The notes below the pieces were generated by a model. That model did not search any database and was not told the DNA's origin. It worked only from the letters and a program-made list of their open reading frames with translations. Position numbers and translations under genes: made by a program. This document shows positions 41,457 through 51,441 of a stretch of DNA of 64,000 nucleotides, piece after piece. Source of the stretch: Stenotrophomonas maltophilia. GTDB lineage: Bacteria > Pseudomonadota > Gammaproteobacteria > Xanthomonadales > Xanthomonadaceae. The stretch covers positions 62,001 through 126,000 of the forward strand of contig DGLB01000054.1 in NCBI GenBank assembly GCA_002387845.1. The letters are read 5' to 3'. Numbering within the stretch: the first letter of the stretch is position 1; each line of letters begins with the position of its first letter.

Positions 41457-44400
41457 ATGGGCAGCAATCGCAATCAGTGGATGTCCGTCATGGGTGGGGT
41501 GCTGCTCGGCCTGGTGGCTGCAGCAGCACCGTCCGATCGTTTGTTCGCCTCGGGAGCGGCTCCGGTGTCGGCGGCCACAGCGGGCGCGGGTGCTGGTGGC
41601 ACGGTGCAGCCGGGCAGGGAACAGGCGCTGCGCCTGACCGGTGGACAGCGGCTGGTGGTATCGGCTGATGGTCGCCAACTGCAGTTGCGGAGCGCAGGCG
41701 CACCGGAGAGCTCGCGCGACTGGCCGCTCGTCCCCGCGCGCCGCAACGCCAGCCTGACCGCGCTTCCGGACGGACGGGTGCTGCTGTGGGGTGGCCAGGA
41801 TGCCGCCGGCAGCGTGCAGCGCGACGGCGTCTGGTTCGACCCCGACCTTCGCATGATCGAACCCGCGCTGGGTCTGCCGATGAGCGCGCGCAGCGGTCAT
41901 ACTGCCACCGTGCTCACCGACGGTCGCGTATTGTTTGTCGGTGGTCGCGCCGAGCGCAGCGGCGGCGAGGTGTGGACGCCCGCCACCGGAAAGTGGACCG
42001 CGCTGGATGGGGCGAGCATCGACCCGGGGCACCGCGCAGTGCTGCGTGCCGACGGCGAGGTGCTCATCGCAATGGCCGGCGCGGACCTGGCCTCACGGCG
42101 GGGCCTGCTGTTCGACCCGGTCAACAACACCCTTGCCCCACGCGAGCAGGAACCGCACGCATCGGCCGTTGCCGAAGGCCTGGCCGGTGCGTGGCCTGAA
42201 CACGGCAGCGTCAATGTCACCGTCGACGCAACGCTGGGGCTGCGCTTTTCCGACCTCGTGCGCCTGGAGGATCTGAATCCCGCCAACGTGACCCTGTTCG
42301 GGCCGGGCGGCGGTACGCCGGTGCGTGTCACGGCTGCCGAAGACGGTCGCCTGGCGTTCGTCCACCCCACGCGGCAGTTGTTCCCGGATGCGCCCTACAC
42401 CCTGATGGTGAGGGGCGTGGCGACCCGTAAGGGCGAGCCGCTACCGTTGATGAGCGTGGACTTCCGCACTGCGGCGCTGGCTTCGCCGAATGCGCCCACG
42501 CCCAGCGCTGGCAGCATGGGTACCACCGCGCCCACCACCTGGTGTCAGGGCCGTAGCCGCGGGCTGGACCTGTGCCAGTCGCGGGGGGCGATGGAGGAGG
42601 GTATCTGGACCCCGGCCAGGACAACGCCGGTGAAAACTGGCGTCTGGCCGGTCGCCAGCCGGAGCCGCGCTATCTCGGGCTGATGCCGGACATCTTCAAA
42701 GCCTGGGGCCGCAGCGCCCTGACCGGTAGCGTCCTGCGTGCCGACGGCGTGCCGGTGGCCGGTGTGGCGGTCAGCGTGGGCGGCATCATCGGCCACACCG
42801 ACGCCCAAGGCCAGTTCCTGCTGTACGACGTGCCGCAGGGCCGCCAGCGGGTATACGTGGACGGTACGGCGGCCAATGCGCCAGGCCAGGAGTACGGCCA
42901 GTTCGTGGTGGGTGTCGACGTGGCGGCCAAGGGCCTGACCCAGGTACCGTTCACGATGTGGCTGCCGCGCATTGCCGCGCGCGACAAGATCCGGATTCCG
43001 TCGCCCACGCTCCGCGAAACCGTGCTGACCCACCCGGACATGCCCGGCATGGAGCTGCGCATTCCGGCCGGCACGGTGATCCGCGACCAGAAGGGCAAGA
43101 TCGTCACCGAAGTGGCCATCGTGCCGACGCCGGTAAACCGCTCCCCGTACCCCCTGCCGACCAACTTCCCGATGTATTTCACCCTGCAGCCGGGCGGTGC
43201 GGTGCTGCAGGGCCTCACCCCGGAAGCGGGCAAGGGCGCACGGGTGATCTACCCGAACTACGACCGTCATCCAGAAGGCACTCCGGCCGACTTCTGGCTG
43301 TATGACGCAATGGAAGGCTGGCGCGTCTATGGGCAGGGGCGGGTCAACAAGGAAGAAACCCAGTTCATCCCCGAACCTGGCATCGCCCTTCATGAGGTGG
43401 TGACGTTTGGTGCGGCGGTGAGTCCGAACGATCCGGCACCCGAAGAAGACATGCCGCCGGATGACCAGGAATGTGGTGAGTGCAACGCCGGTCGGGGCGG
43501 CAATGCGACGGCAGGCGATCCGATCGATCTCCGAACGGGTCGGTTCACCTATGCCGAGACGGATATCGCCATTACCGATGTGCTGCCCATTACCCTGGGC
43601 CGCAATTACCGTCCCAGCGACCTCGTGAAACGCGAATTCGGCATCGGTACGAGTGCCGGATTCATGTATCGGCTGGCACAGCGCAACAGCTACGCGCAGA
43701 TGCAGCTGGTGCTGCCCAACGGCACGCCCCTGATCTTCACCCAATCCTCAGGGTCGGGCGGCTACGGCACTTGGCGTTACAACGGCAGGCATGCGTTCGC
43801 CGGTGCGACGATTGCCTCGGAAAGCACGGGAGGCTGGAAGTACCGGCTGACACTGCGCGACGGTAGCCAGATGACGTTTGAGGCGCACAGCCCCAACCGG
43901 ATCACGTCCGTCCAGGATCGTTATGGCAACCTCATCGAGTATCAGTACGATGCCGGCCGGGTCAGCCGCATCGTGTCGCCCAATGGCCGCACCATCGATC
44001 TGAACTACGACACACAGAGCCGCATCACTTCCGCGGTGGATCCGCTGGGCACCACGTGGCGCTACGAGTACAACGCGCAGGGGATGCTGTCCACGGTCAT
44101 ACATCCGGACACGACGACGCGCCGCTACGGGTACAAGAGCTACGGGACGCAGCTGGCCAAGCACGCCTATCTGAATGAAATCCACGACCAGCGCGGTAAC
44201 CGGCTGATCTACAACGAGTACGAGGAGCTTGACGCAGGGCTTGGCTACGTCCAGACCACCGGGCGGGTGGTGAAGCAGATCCTCGCCGATGGTGCCGTCT
44301 ATCAGATCCAGTACGACCACCTTGACGGAAATACGCTCGGAACGCTGGTCACCCATCCGGATGGAAGTCAGCGTCGCGTACAGTTCCAGGGCGGAATGTA

Positions 44401-46696
44401 TCCGGCGTCGGACACCCTGGCCTACGGCACGGCGTTGGCGCAGCAGTATCGCTTTGAGCGCGATTCAGAGAGCAGGCTGACTGCCAGCATCGACCCCATG
44501 GGACGCCGCACCGAGTACGAATATGACAGCCATGGGCAGGTGCTCAGTACAACGTGGCTCGCTGGCACGGCAGACTAGGTGACGGAGCGAGCGACATACA
44601 CCACGGATGGGCAGGTCGAGAGTCTGGTGGATCCGATGAATCGCACGACGCGGCTGGAGTACAGCGAAGGGTGCCTTGTCAAGCTCACCAACACGCTGGG
44701 CGTATCTGCAGGATTCACCTGTAACGGCTCCGGGCAGCCGGACTCCATGACCACTGCGCTGTCCGATACCTCTGTTGCCTACTATCTGGGAGGTGAAATC
44801 GCCGCGCTCAGCGATCCGCTCAATCGCACAACCACGTTCCGTCATGATGCGTTGGGCAGAACCGTTGTATCCGAAGCGCCAGATGGCGCACTCACCCGAA
44901 GCGAGTACGATCCATCCGGCCGGATCATAAAGACGGTCGATCCGGACGGCGGCACAACGGAGCTCGGATACGATGCCAATGGCAATCTCACGGCGGTACT
45001 GCTGCCCCACCAGGCGGGTGTCACATACGAGTATGACAGCCGGGATCGCCTGATCTCGCGCCAGGACAGCTTCGGGCACGTTGAGCGGTGGACATATGAC
45101 GGTATGAATCGACTGCTGACCCACACCGACCGGCGCCAGCAGACGACCCGGTTTGACTACGATGCGCTGGGGCGCGGCAAGACCATCACCTACGCGGATG
45201 GGAGTACCACCACCGCGACCTACGATGCAGGTAGCCGATTGCTGAGCCTGACCGACTCTGTGTCCGGCACGTTGGCGTGGACCTATGACCTGATGGATCA
45301 GGTTGTCGAATCAGTCACTTCGCGCGGTACCATCGCTTACTCCTATGACAAGCTGGGTAATCGTACCGGTATGCAGGTATCGGGCCAGGCGGCCGTCGAA
45401 TACCAGTACGACAATGCCAGTCGTCTTGTATCCATCCTCAGTGGTGGAGAAGTTGTCCAGTATCAGTACGACGACACCGGGCGGCAGACGCGCGTGGTGC
45501 TGCCCAAGGCAACCCGGGCCGACTACGGGTTCGATGGCGCGAACCAGCTCGTGGGGTTGACCTGGAAAAACGGTGCCGGCGAGACCCTCGGGACGTCGAC
45601 CTACGCCTATGACCAGGGCGGACGGATCCGCTCTCATACTGGAACCCTTGCTCCGCAAGCGCTCCCGGTCGCTTCGTTGTCGTCGGCGTTCAATGACAAC
45701 AACCAGCAAACCTCGCGCGATGGCGAAGCGTTTGCGTATGACGCCAACGGCAACATGACGGCCGGGGACGGGCGAACCTACCATTGGAATGCTCGAAACG
45801 AACTGGAGCGCGTCGAGGCAGCGGGAACGGTGATCGCACGCTTCGTCTATGATGCATTGGGGCGTCGCATCGCGAGAACGGAAGAGGGCCTGGAGACCAC
45901 GTATCTGTACGACGGGCACAACGTCGTGCAGGAGGGCGGGGCAGGTGGAACGGTGTCGCTGCTGAATGGGCTGCAGGTGGACGAGCGACTGGCTCGCGGT
46001 GAAGGAGCGCAGCGTCGCTTCTTCATGGTCGACCCGTTGAACAGCACGCTCGCCGTCACCGATGGACAGGGGGCGGTCTTGGAACGCTTCGATTACGAGC
46101 CCTACGGAGGGAGCTCGTCGTCCGATACAGGGTATCGCTTCGCCGGCAGGGAGCGTGATGCTTCAGGTCTGCACTATTTCCGGGCCCGGTACTATCACCC
46201 TAGGCTGGCGCGCTTCATTAGTGAGGACCCGGGTAGATTCGCAGACGGCCCAAACGTCTATGCTTACGTGCGCGGAAATCCGATCAGCTTCTCCGATCCG
46301 TTCGGGCTGGCACAGTTCGGTTTCCGACCGCTAGGCGAAGGAACCGAGACGTTCAAGAAGAACGAAGTGCCGAGTGGGAAGCGCAACAACCACTTGGCGC
46401 ACGAACAGTTGTGGTATGACGACAAGGCCGGCGGGAGTACTGGTTTCTTCGGTGACAACGGAACCTGTGGAAAGAAGGGTGTGATCCGCGCGGACACGGG
46501 GCACACTCGTGCGCAGTACTCCATGCATGGTCCCAAGTACGATGACGCGCGCATGCGCCAAGCTGCCGAAACGGTGAACAAGAAGTGGTCGAACAAGACA
46601 TACTGCGTGCTCGGTAGCAACTGCCAGACGTACGCCGATGCGCTGCGCCAGGAGTACAATCGCCTGGAGAAGGCCCAGAAGAAGGCGGGTAAGTGA
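41457..46696 (+). pseudogene. Exported Kelch/YD-repeat (RHS) protein 2, broken by frameshift and stop
   Basis: The gene parallels RHS gene 1 along its whole length (signal peptide, Kelch-like repeats, Ig-like and carboxypeptidase-regulatory-like domains, DUF6531 entry, YD repeats, core) and would give about 1746 residues. Two lesions break it. Near 42611-42620 the sequence CCCGGCCAGG lacks one G present in CCGGGCCAGG of gene 1, shifting the frame after residue 385 (GIWTP). At 44576-44578 an in-frame TAG interrupts the YD shell (GTAD-stop-VTERATY). The reading frame is otherwise well kept, so the damage is recent or one lesion is a base error. The start follows TGGAGCAGGGC. The intact tip is described separately. 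Confidence 0.75.
44579..46696 (+). CDS. 3' part of RHS gene 2: YD shell, core and NCQ-type toxin tip
   Basis: After the TAG the frame stays open for 705 codons; GTG at 44579 is the first possible restart but has no ribosome site. It holds YD repeats, the RHS core (YYHPRLARFISEDPGRFADGPN) ending at about residue 580, and a 125-residue tip. The tip has H in LAHEQLWYDDKAGG, a GFFGDNG turn and C in LGSNCQTYADALRQEYNRL. The His...NCQ.Y...L pattern resembles papain-like or permuted NlpC/P60-type effector domains, so a cell-wall or protein-cleaving toxin is suggested, not proved. Codon use in the tip is less GC-rich than in the shell, as is usual for swapped toxin tips. The next gene overlaps its stop codon. 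Confidence 0.55.
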   Translation: MTERATYTTDGQVESLVDPMNRTTRLEYSEGCLVKLTNTLGVSAGFTCNGSGQPDSMTTALSDTSVAYYLGGEIAALSDPLNRTTTFRHDALGRTVVSEAPDGALTRSEYDPSGRIIKTVDPDGGTTELGYDANGNLTAVLLPHQAGVTYEYDSRDRLISRQDSFGHVERWTYDGMNRLLTHTDRRQQTTRFDYDALGRGKTITYADGSTTTATYDAGSRLLSLTDSVSGTLAWTYDLMDQVVESVTSRGTIAYSYDKLGNRTGMQVSGQAAVEYQYDNASRLVSILSGGEVVQYQYDDTGRQTRVVLPKATRADYGFDGANQLVGLTWKNGAGETLGTSTYAYDQGGRIRSHTGTLAPQALPVASLSSAFNDNNQQTSRDGEAFAYDANGNMTAGDGRTYHWNARNELERVEAAGTVIARFVYDALGRRIARTEEGLETTYLYDGHNVVQEGGAGGTVSLLNGLQVDERLARGEGAQRRFFMVDPLNSTLAVTDGQGAVLERFDYEPYGGSSSSDTGYRFAGRERDASGLHYFRARYYHPRLARFISEDPGRFADGPNVYAYVRGNPISFSDPFGLAQFGFRPLGEGTETFKKNEVPSGKRNNHLAHEQLWYDDKAGGSTGFFGDNGTCGKKGVIRADTGHTRAQYSMHGPKYDDARMRQAAETVNKKWSNKTYCVLGSNCQTYADALRQEYNRLEKAQKKAGK

Positions 46697-46983
46697 TGAG
46701 CGCTTTAGTCAGGTCGGTTTGGCTCTTCCTTTCATTATGGCTGGCACTGCCGGCTCTGCTGTGGTGGGCTACGAAAGCTCTGGATAGCCTGCACGTGTTC
46801 GTACTCCACCAGATCTACTATCTGCCCCTCGGGACATGGATAAAGGAGCCCTTCTTCAGGCCCGACTCCGAGGTGTTGTTCTTCGTATTGCCTGCAGGGC
46901 GGGTACTCACCGCGCTCTTTTATACGGCCGTCATCTGGGCGGCCGTCGCTGCGTGGCGGGGCTGGAAGAGGCGTCGTCACTAA
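46696..46983 (+). CDS. Small membrane protein, candidate immunity protein
   Basis: A 95-residue protein with two hydrophobic segments (SVWLFLSLWLALPALLWWA near the start, VLTALFYTAVIWAAVAAW near the end) and a basic C-terminus. Its ATG overlaps the TGA of the RHS tip (TGATG), the arrangement seen for toxin-immunity pairs. I know no family for it. An inner-membrane immunity protein would suit a toxin acting in the periplasm. The low-GC codon use matches that of the tip. Confidence 0.6.
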   Translation: MSALVRSVWLFLSLWLALPALLWWATKALDSLHVFVLHQIYYLPLGTWIKEPFFRPDSEVLFFVLPAGRVLTALFYTAVIWAAVAAWRGWKRRRH

Positions 46984-47060
46984 GGTTCGCCTCGCGTTCC
47001 CGCGAGACACGGTGATCGGGACTCCGCCCTCGAGCACTTTCTAGAAGCGTCGCTGTTTCG

Positions 47061-47090
47061 GGTCCCGGCGCACGTCGTTGCGTCGGGACC
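47061..47090. repeat. Long hairpin, REP-like
   Basis: GGTCCCGGCGCA and TGCGTCGGGACC pair over 12 positions with one mismatch around a 6-base loop, followed by TACGTAG. It lies between the immunity candidate and the MFS gene and could end the RHS transcript. Confidence 0.6.
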
Positions 47091-47141
47091 TACGTAGAAC
47101 TACTGACGACCCTGAGCAGACTGTCGACTACGCTTGCTCGC

Positions 47142-48749
47142 ATGGCCGATGTCGATCCACAGCAGGAGCCGGGTGCCCGGTGGGTGCCGATGGCCGCCAT
47201 CGCACTCGGCCAGGTCATCGTGTCCTACAACGTCGCCGCACTGCCGGTGGTGATGGGCGGCATGGTCGAGAGCTTCGGCGTGCCTGCGACTGCGGTGGCC
47301 ACGGGCATCGTGGTCTACACCATGGTGCTTGCCGGTCTGGTCATGCTGGGTGCAAAGCTGGTGCAGCGATTTGCCACGCTGCGCATGTTCCGTGCCGCGA
47401 TTGTGATCTTCGGGGCGGGGCAGGCGCTGATGATGGCCAGCCCCTCGGCCGCGGTCATGATCGCGGCGCAGATGGTCTGTGGCGGCGCGGCCGCGCTCAT
47501 CGTGCCGGCCCTGGTGGCGCTGATCGCGGAAAACTTCGAGGGACCCCGACAGGCCACGGCGCTGGGGGTGCTGGGGTCGGCGCGTGCGGCGGCCGGGGTG
47601 GCGGCGTTCCTGCTGGGTGGCATTCTGGGTACCTGGGTCGGCTGGCGTCCGGTGTTCGCGGTCTCTGTCTTCGTGGGGGTAGCGGCCCTGATACTGAGCT
47701 TCCGCCTGGAGCCGGACCAGCCACGACCGGACGTGAAGTTCGATCTGTTCGGCGCGCTGCTGGCCGCCGCGGCCATCGCGCTTGTCAGCCTCGGCTTCAA
47801 TCAGCTGGGGAGCTGGGGCGTGGGCATGGCGCGCGCTGCGGCCCCCTTCAGCGTGCTGGGCATATCACCGGCGTCGTTGATGATCCTGTGCGGCGTCCTG
47901 CTGGGCCAGGGTTTTTTCGTGTGGACCCGGCGGCGGGTGGCGTTGGGGAGAACGCCGCTGGTGGCGCTGCAGGTGATTGAATCGCGCGGTGAGCGCGCAG
48001 CAGTGCAGGCGATGTTCGCGATCGGCGCATTGGAGGCGGCACTGAACTTTTCGGTGCCGCTCTACATCCAGATCGTGCAGGGACGAAGCGCGTTCGCCAC
48101 CATGGTGGCGACCCTGCCGTTCAAGCTGACGGTGCTGTTCGTGGCCGTGCTGGTGGTGCGGTACTACAGCCGTTACAGCCCTCGACAGATCGGCCGGGTC
48201 TGCTTCGCGCTCTGCGCGGCGGCGTTGTTGTGGCTGGCCTTCGTGGTGCGGAACGACTGGCGCGAATTCAAGGTGATGCTGGGCATGGTGGTGTTCGGCA
48301 TCGGGCAGGGGGCACTGGCCACGCTGGTGTTCAACGTGCTGGTGACCGCATCGCCCAAATCACTGGCGGGGGACGTGGGTTCGCTGCGTGGGGTGACCAA
48401 CAACCTGGCCACGGCGGTGGGAACCGCGCTGGCCGGCGCGCTGCTGGTGGCACTGTTGAGCACAGCGGTCACCCGACAGATCACCGACAACCCCACGCTG
48501 CCGCCGGCCCTGCTTTCGCAGGTAAACCTGGATTCGATCACCTTCGTCAGCAATGATCGACTGGAAGTGGTGCTGGCAGCCACCACCGCGACGTACGAGC
48601 AACAGGCCGAAGCACTGCGCATCAACACCGAATCCCGCTTGCTGGCGCTCAAGCGTGCATTGCTGCTGATGGCCGGGGTGGCGTTGCTCGCGATTTTTCC
48701 TGCCAGCCGATTGCCGGACTACCGACCGGGCGAGATTCCCGAACCCTGA
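47142..48749 (+). CDS. MFS drug-exporter-type transporter (14-helix, EmrB/QacA-like)
   Basis: A 535-residue membrane protein with about 14 hydrophobic segments, opening ARWVPMAAIALGQVIVSYNVAALPVVMGGMVESF and including LGSARAAAGVAAFLLGGILGTWVGWRPVF, the antiporter-like motif C region of DHA2 exporters. A soluble stretch lies before the last helix. It would export a drug or metabolite using the proton gradient. There is no membrane-fusion partner or regulator beside it. The start has a weak ribosome site. Confidence 0.82.
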   Translation: MADVDPQQEPGARWVPMAAIALGQVIVSYNVAALPVVMGGMVESFGVPATAVATGIVVYTMVLAGLVMLGAKLVQRFATLRMFRAAIVIFGAGQALMMASPSAAVMIAAQMVCGGAAALIVPALVALIAENFEGPRQATALGVLGSARAAAGVAAFLLGGILGTWVGWRPVFAVSVFVGVAALILSFRLEPDQPRPDVKFDLFGALLAAAAIALVSLGFNQLGSWGVGMARAAAPFSVLGISPASLMILCGVLLGQGFFVWTRRRVALGRTPLVALQVIESRGERAAVQAMFAIGALEAALNFSVPLYIQIVQGRSAFATMVATLPFKLTVLFVAVLVVRYYSRYSPRQIGRVCFALCAAALLWLAFVVRNDWREFKVMLGMVVFGIGQGALATLVFNVLVTASPKSLAGDVGSLRGVTNNLATAVGTALAGALLVALLSTAVTRQITDNPTLPPALLSQVNLDSITFVSNDRLEVVLAATTATYEQQAEALRINTESRLLALKRALLLMAGVALLAIFPASRLPDYRPGEIPEP

Positions 48750-48812
48750 GGAAGCGCCAGCACAGCGGCAACAATGTTAGGGTGGGTTCATCACGAACCG
48801 CCGGAGCCCCCC

Positions 48813-50135
48813 ATGACCCCGCCCCTTCGTATCGCGGCACTTACTGCCGCCGTCCTGCTTGCCGGCTGCGCGGAAGCCCCGGCACCCGCTGTCACCAGTG
48901 GCATCCCGGATGCCACTGAGAACCCCGCCACCCATGCGTTTCACCTGATCCACGAAGCGCCCTCGACGTATTTCGTGGACGCCACCGCGACCCATGTGCC
49001 CATGGCTCCCCAGCTCCACGCCACCGACTCGGTATTCGTGGACGTGGACAACGACGGCCATCTTGACGTGGTGGTGTCCGTCGAACACGGGGTGAATCGC
49101 CTGTATCTCAACGAGGGTGGCGGCAAACTCCGCTATGTACCGGATGCCTTTGGTACCACGTCACACGACAACGAGCACGTGCGCGCCGCCGACGTCAATG
49201 GCGATGGCAACATCGATGTGGTGTTCGTGGCCGAGGCCGACCGTCGCCACCAGCTGTTCCTCGGCGATGGCAAGGGTGGCTTCACCGACGCCAGCGACCG
49301 GTTGCCCGCGCACAGCCAGGGCAACGGGCTGGCGGTGGGCGACCTCAATGGCGATGGCCTGCCGGATATCTTCGTCGGCAGCACCGGTGAAGTTGAGGGC
49401 GGCACCGAGCGTGCGCGGAACCTGCTGTTCTTCAATGATCCGGCGCGTCCCGGCCATTTCATCGATGCGACGGCCTCGCACCTTCCCGACGCCGACGACC
49501 AGACCGAAGGCGTCGCACTCGCGGACATGAACGATGACGGCCACCTCGACGTGGTGCTGGCCAGCCCGACCCATCCCAATCGGTTGTTGCTCAACGACGG
49601 GCAAGGGCGTTTCACCGACGCCTCCGACCGCCTGGATCTGCGCGTGCCCATGGAAACCCGCGAAGTGCACGTCGCCGATGTGAACGGCGACGGCAAACCG
49701 GACATCCTGTTCTTCAACATCACCAGCAACAACGGCGGCTGGGAGAAAGATCCGCAGACCCGCCTGCTGGTCAACGACGGCAACGGTCGCTTCGTGGATG
49801 AAACAGAAAAGCGCCTGCCCAAGCACACCTTCTCCAGCTGGGCCGGCACGGTGGTCGATTTCAACGACGACGGCGCACCGGACCTGCTGGTGGGCGCGAT
49901 CCAGGTGCCGGGCTTCGTGCCGCAGCAACTGCGGGCCTGGCAGAACGACGGTGCAGGCAACTTCACGGACGTGACGCTGGAGGCGGTGCCCGGCATCACC
50001 GTCGGCCGCAGCTGGAGCATGGGGCAGGGCGACCTTGATGGCGACGGACGCACCGATGTGCTGGTGGGCGGCTGGGGCACGCAGGCGCGCCTGTTGCTCA
50101 CCGACGTGAAGGCCTACCAATCGTCGATGAAGTGA
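48813..50135 (+). CDS. VCBS/FG-GAP repeat lipoprotein
   Basis: A 440-residue lipoprotein with lipobox LAGC (C19). It is built of about seven FG-GAP/VCBS repeats with calcium-binding DxDxDG loops (DVDNDGHLDVVV, DVNGDGNIDVVF, DLNGDGLPDIFV, DMNDDGHLDVVL, DVNGDGKPDILF, DFNDDGAPDLLV, DLDGDGRTDVLV), forming a beta-propeller of seven blades. It would be anchored on the outer membrane and bind calcium. No catalytic domain is present. The start at 48813 is fixed by the lipoprotein signal. Confidence 0.85.
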   Translation: MTPPLRIAALTAAVLLAGCAEAPAPAVTSGIPDATENPATHAFHLIHEAPSTYFVDATATHVPMAPQLHATDSVFVDVDNDGHLDVVVSVEHGVNRLYLNEGGGKLRYVPDAFGTTSHDNEHVRAADVNGDGNIDVVFVAEADRRHQLFLGDGKGGFTDASDRLPAHSQGNGLAVGDLNGDGLPDIFVGSTGEVEGGTERARNLLFFNDPARPGHFIDATASHLPDADDQTEGVALADMNDDGHLDVVLASPTHPNRLLLNDGQGRFTDASDRLDLRVPMETREVHVADVNGDGKPDILFFNITSNNGGWEKDPQTRLLVNDGNGRFVDETEKRLPKHTFSSWAGTVVDFNDDGAPDLLVGAIQVPGFVPQQLRAWQNDGAGNFTDVTLEAVPGITVGRSWSMGQGDLDGDGRTDVLVGGWGTQARLLLTDVKAYQSSMK

Positions 50136-50270
50136 ATGCGCGGCGTACGTGCGGCGAACGCATGACCGACAACCGGTAGAAGTTCGCATGCACCACCCCG
50201 TAGAAGTACCGAAGACCGTGCCGCACGCACGCAGGTAGCCTGCCAGCATTGCCCCCGCTGGAGCGCTGCC

Positions 50271-51413
50271 ATGCGTTTCTGGATCGTGCCTGTGTTGATC
50301 GCCGTTGCCTGTGCTGGATGCCGGAAGCAGCCGGACGACACGGCCACTGCGCCTGCGGCCCCTGCAGAAGCGCCCGCCGCGACGCCGGCTGCGGTCAATC
50401 CTCCGCCCCCGCCGGCGGCATCGCCCGCGCCCCCGGCACCGGTCGCGCGCACGGCCACGGGCGCGATCATCGTGACGCCGGCCAACTTCATCCGGGCGGA
50501 GTCGGATACCTACATCGCCAACCTGGCGAAGGAATCCGGTGGCCTGGGCAAGCTGCTGCACCGCCGCGAACCGGCGTCCATCGACAACCAGACCGTGATC
50601 CGCCTCAACCGCGACACGCTGTACAGCTCGGCGGTATACGACCTCGATGCCGGTCCGGTCACGGTGACGTTGCCGGACGCCGGGGACCGCTTCCAGTCAT
50701 TGATGTTCATCACCCAGGACCACGACAGCTGGACCGAGTACGGGGCCGGCAAACACGAGGTCAGCCGTGACAAGGCCGGCACACGCTATGTGGTGGTGGG
50801 CGTGCGCACGCTGGCCGACCCGAACGATCCGGCCGACATGGAGATCGTGCACCGGCTGCAGGACGCGATCGTGGTCGAGCAGGCCGGAGGCCCCGGAACC
50901 CTGGACCTGCCCACCTATGACGCAGAGAGCCAGAAGAAGGTGCGCGATGCATTGCTCGCGCTGGGGGCTACCACGCCGACGTTTGATCGCGCGTTCGGGC
51001 CCAAGGGCGAAGTTGATCCGGTGAACCACCTGATCGGCACCGCCGCCGGCTGGGGGGGGAACGCCGACAAGGACGCCAAGTACGTAAGCGTCACCCCGCC
51101 GAAGAACGATGGAAAGACGGTCTACCGCCTGCGCGTCAAGGACGTGCCGGTGGAGGCGTTCTGGTCGGTGACGGTCTATGACGCAAAGGGCTATTTCCAG
51201 AAGAACGCGCAGAACGCGTACTCCCTCAACAACCTGACCGCGAAGAAGGACGACGACGGCGGATTCACGATCCAGTTCGGTGGCTGCGACGGCAAGGTAC
51301 CCAACTGCCTGCCCACGGTCCCCGGCTGGAACTACACGGTGCGGATGTACCGCCCGCAACAGGCCGTTCTTGACGGCAGCTGGACGTTCCCGGCCGCCGA
51401 GGTCGTGAGCTGA
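50271..51413 (+). CDS. DUF1254/DUF1214-family secreted protein
   Basis: A 380-residue protein with a hydrophobic leader and probable lipid-attached C17 (CAGC), a Pro/Ala-rich linker to about residue 60, then the DUF1254 part (NFIRAESDTYIANLA, IRLNRDTLYSSAVYDLDAGP) and the DUF1214 part (VYRLRVKDVPVEAFWSVTVYDAKGYF). The function of this family is not established; members often sit beside sulfatase or membrane genes. GGAG precedes the start. It lies 28 bases before a sulfatase gene, so the two may be co-transcribed. Confidence 0.82.
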   Translation: MRFWIVPVLIAVACAGCRKQPDDTATAPAAPAEAPAATPAAVNPPPPPAASPAPPAPVARTATGAIIVTPANFIRAESDTYIANLAKESGGLGKLLHRREPASIDNQTVIRLNRDTLYSSAVYDLDAGPVTVTLPDAGDRFQSLMFITQDHDSWTEYGAGKHEVSRDKAGTRYVVVGVRTLADPNDPADMEIVHRLQDAIVVEQAGGPGTLDLPTYDAESQKKVRDALLALGATTPTFDRAFGPKGEVDPVNHLIGTAAGWGGNADKDAKYVSVTPPKNDGKTVYRLRVKDVPVEAFWSVTVYDAKGYFQKNAQNAYSLNNLTAKKDDDGGFTIQFGGCDGKVPNCLPTVPGWNYTVRMYRPQQAVLDGSWTFPAAEVVS

Positions 51414-51441
51414 TCGATCCCCACGTTCACAGGAGTGTTCC

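Noticed and set aside
24926..46696. Type VI secretion RHS effectors
   Set aside because: No PAAR, VgrG or Hcp genes or domains are present and the RHS proteins start with signal peptides.
44579..46696. A separate full gene starting at GTG 44579
   Set aside because: It starts directly after a TAG in the same frame with no ribosome site and continues the YD shell, so it is the broken end of RHS gene 2.
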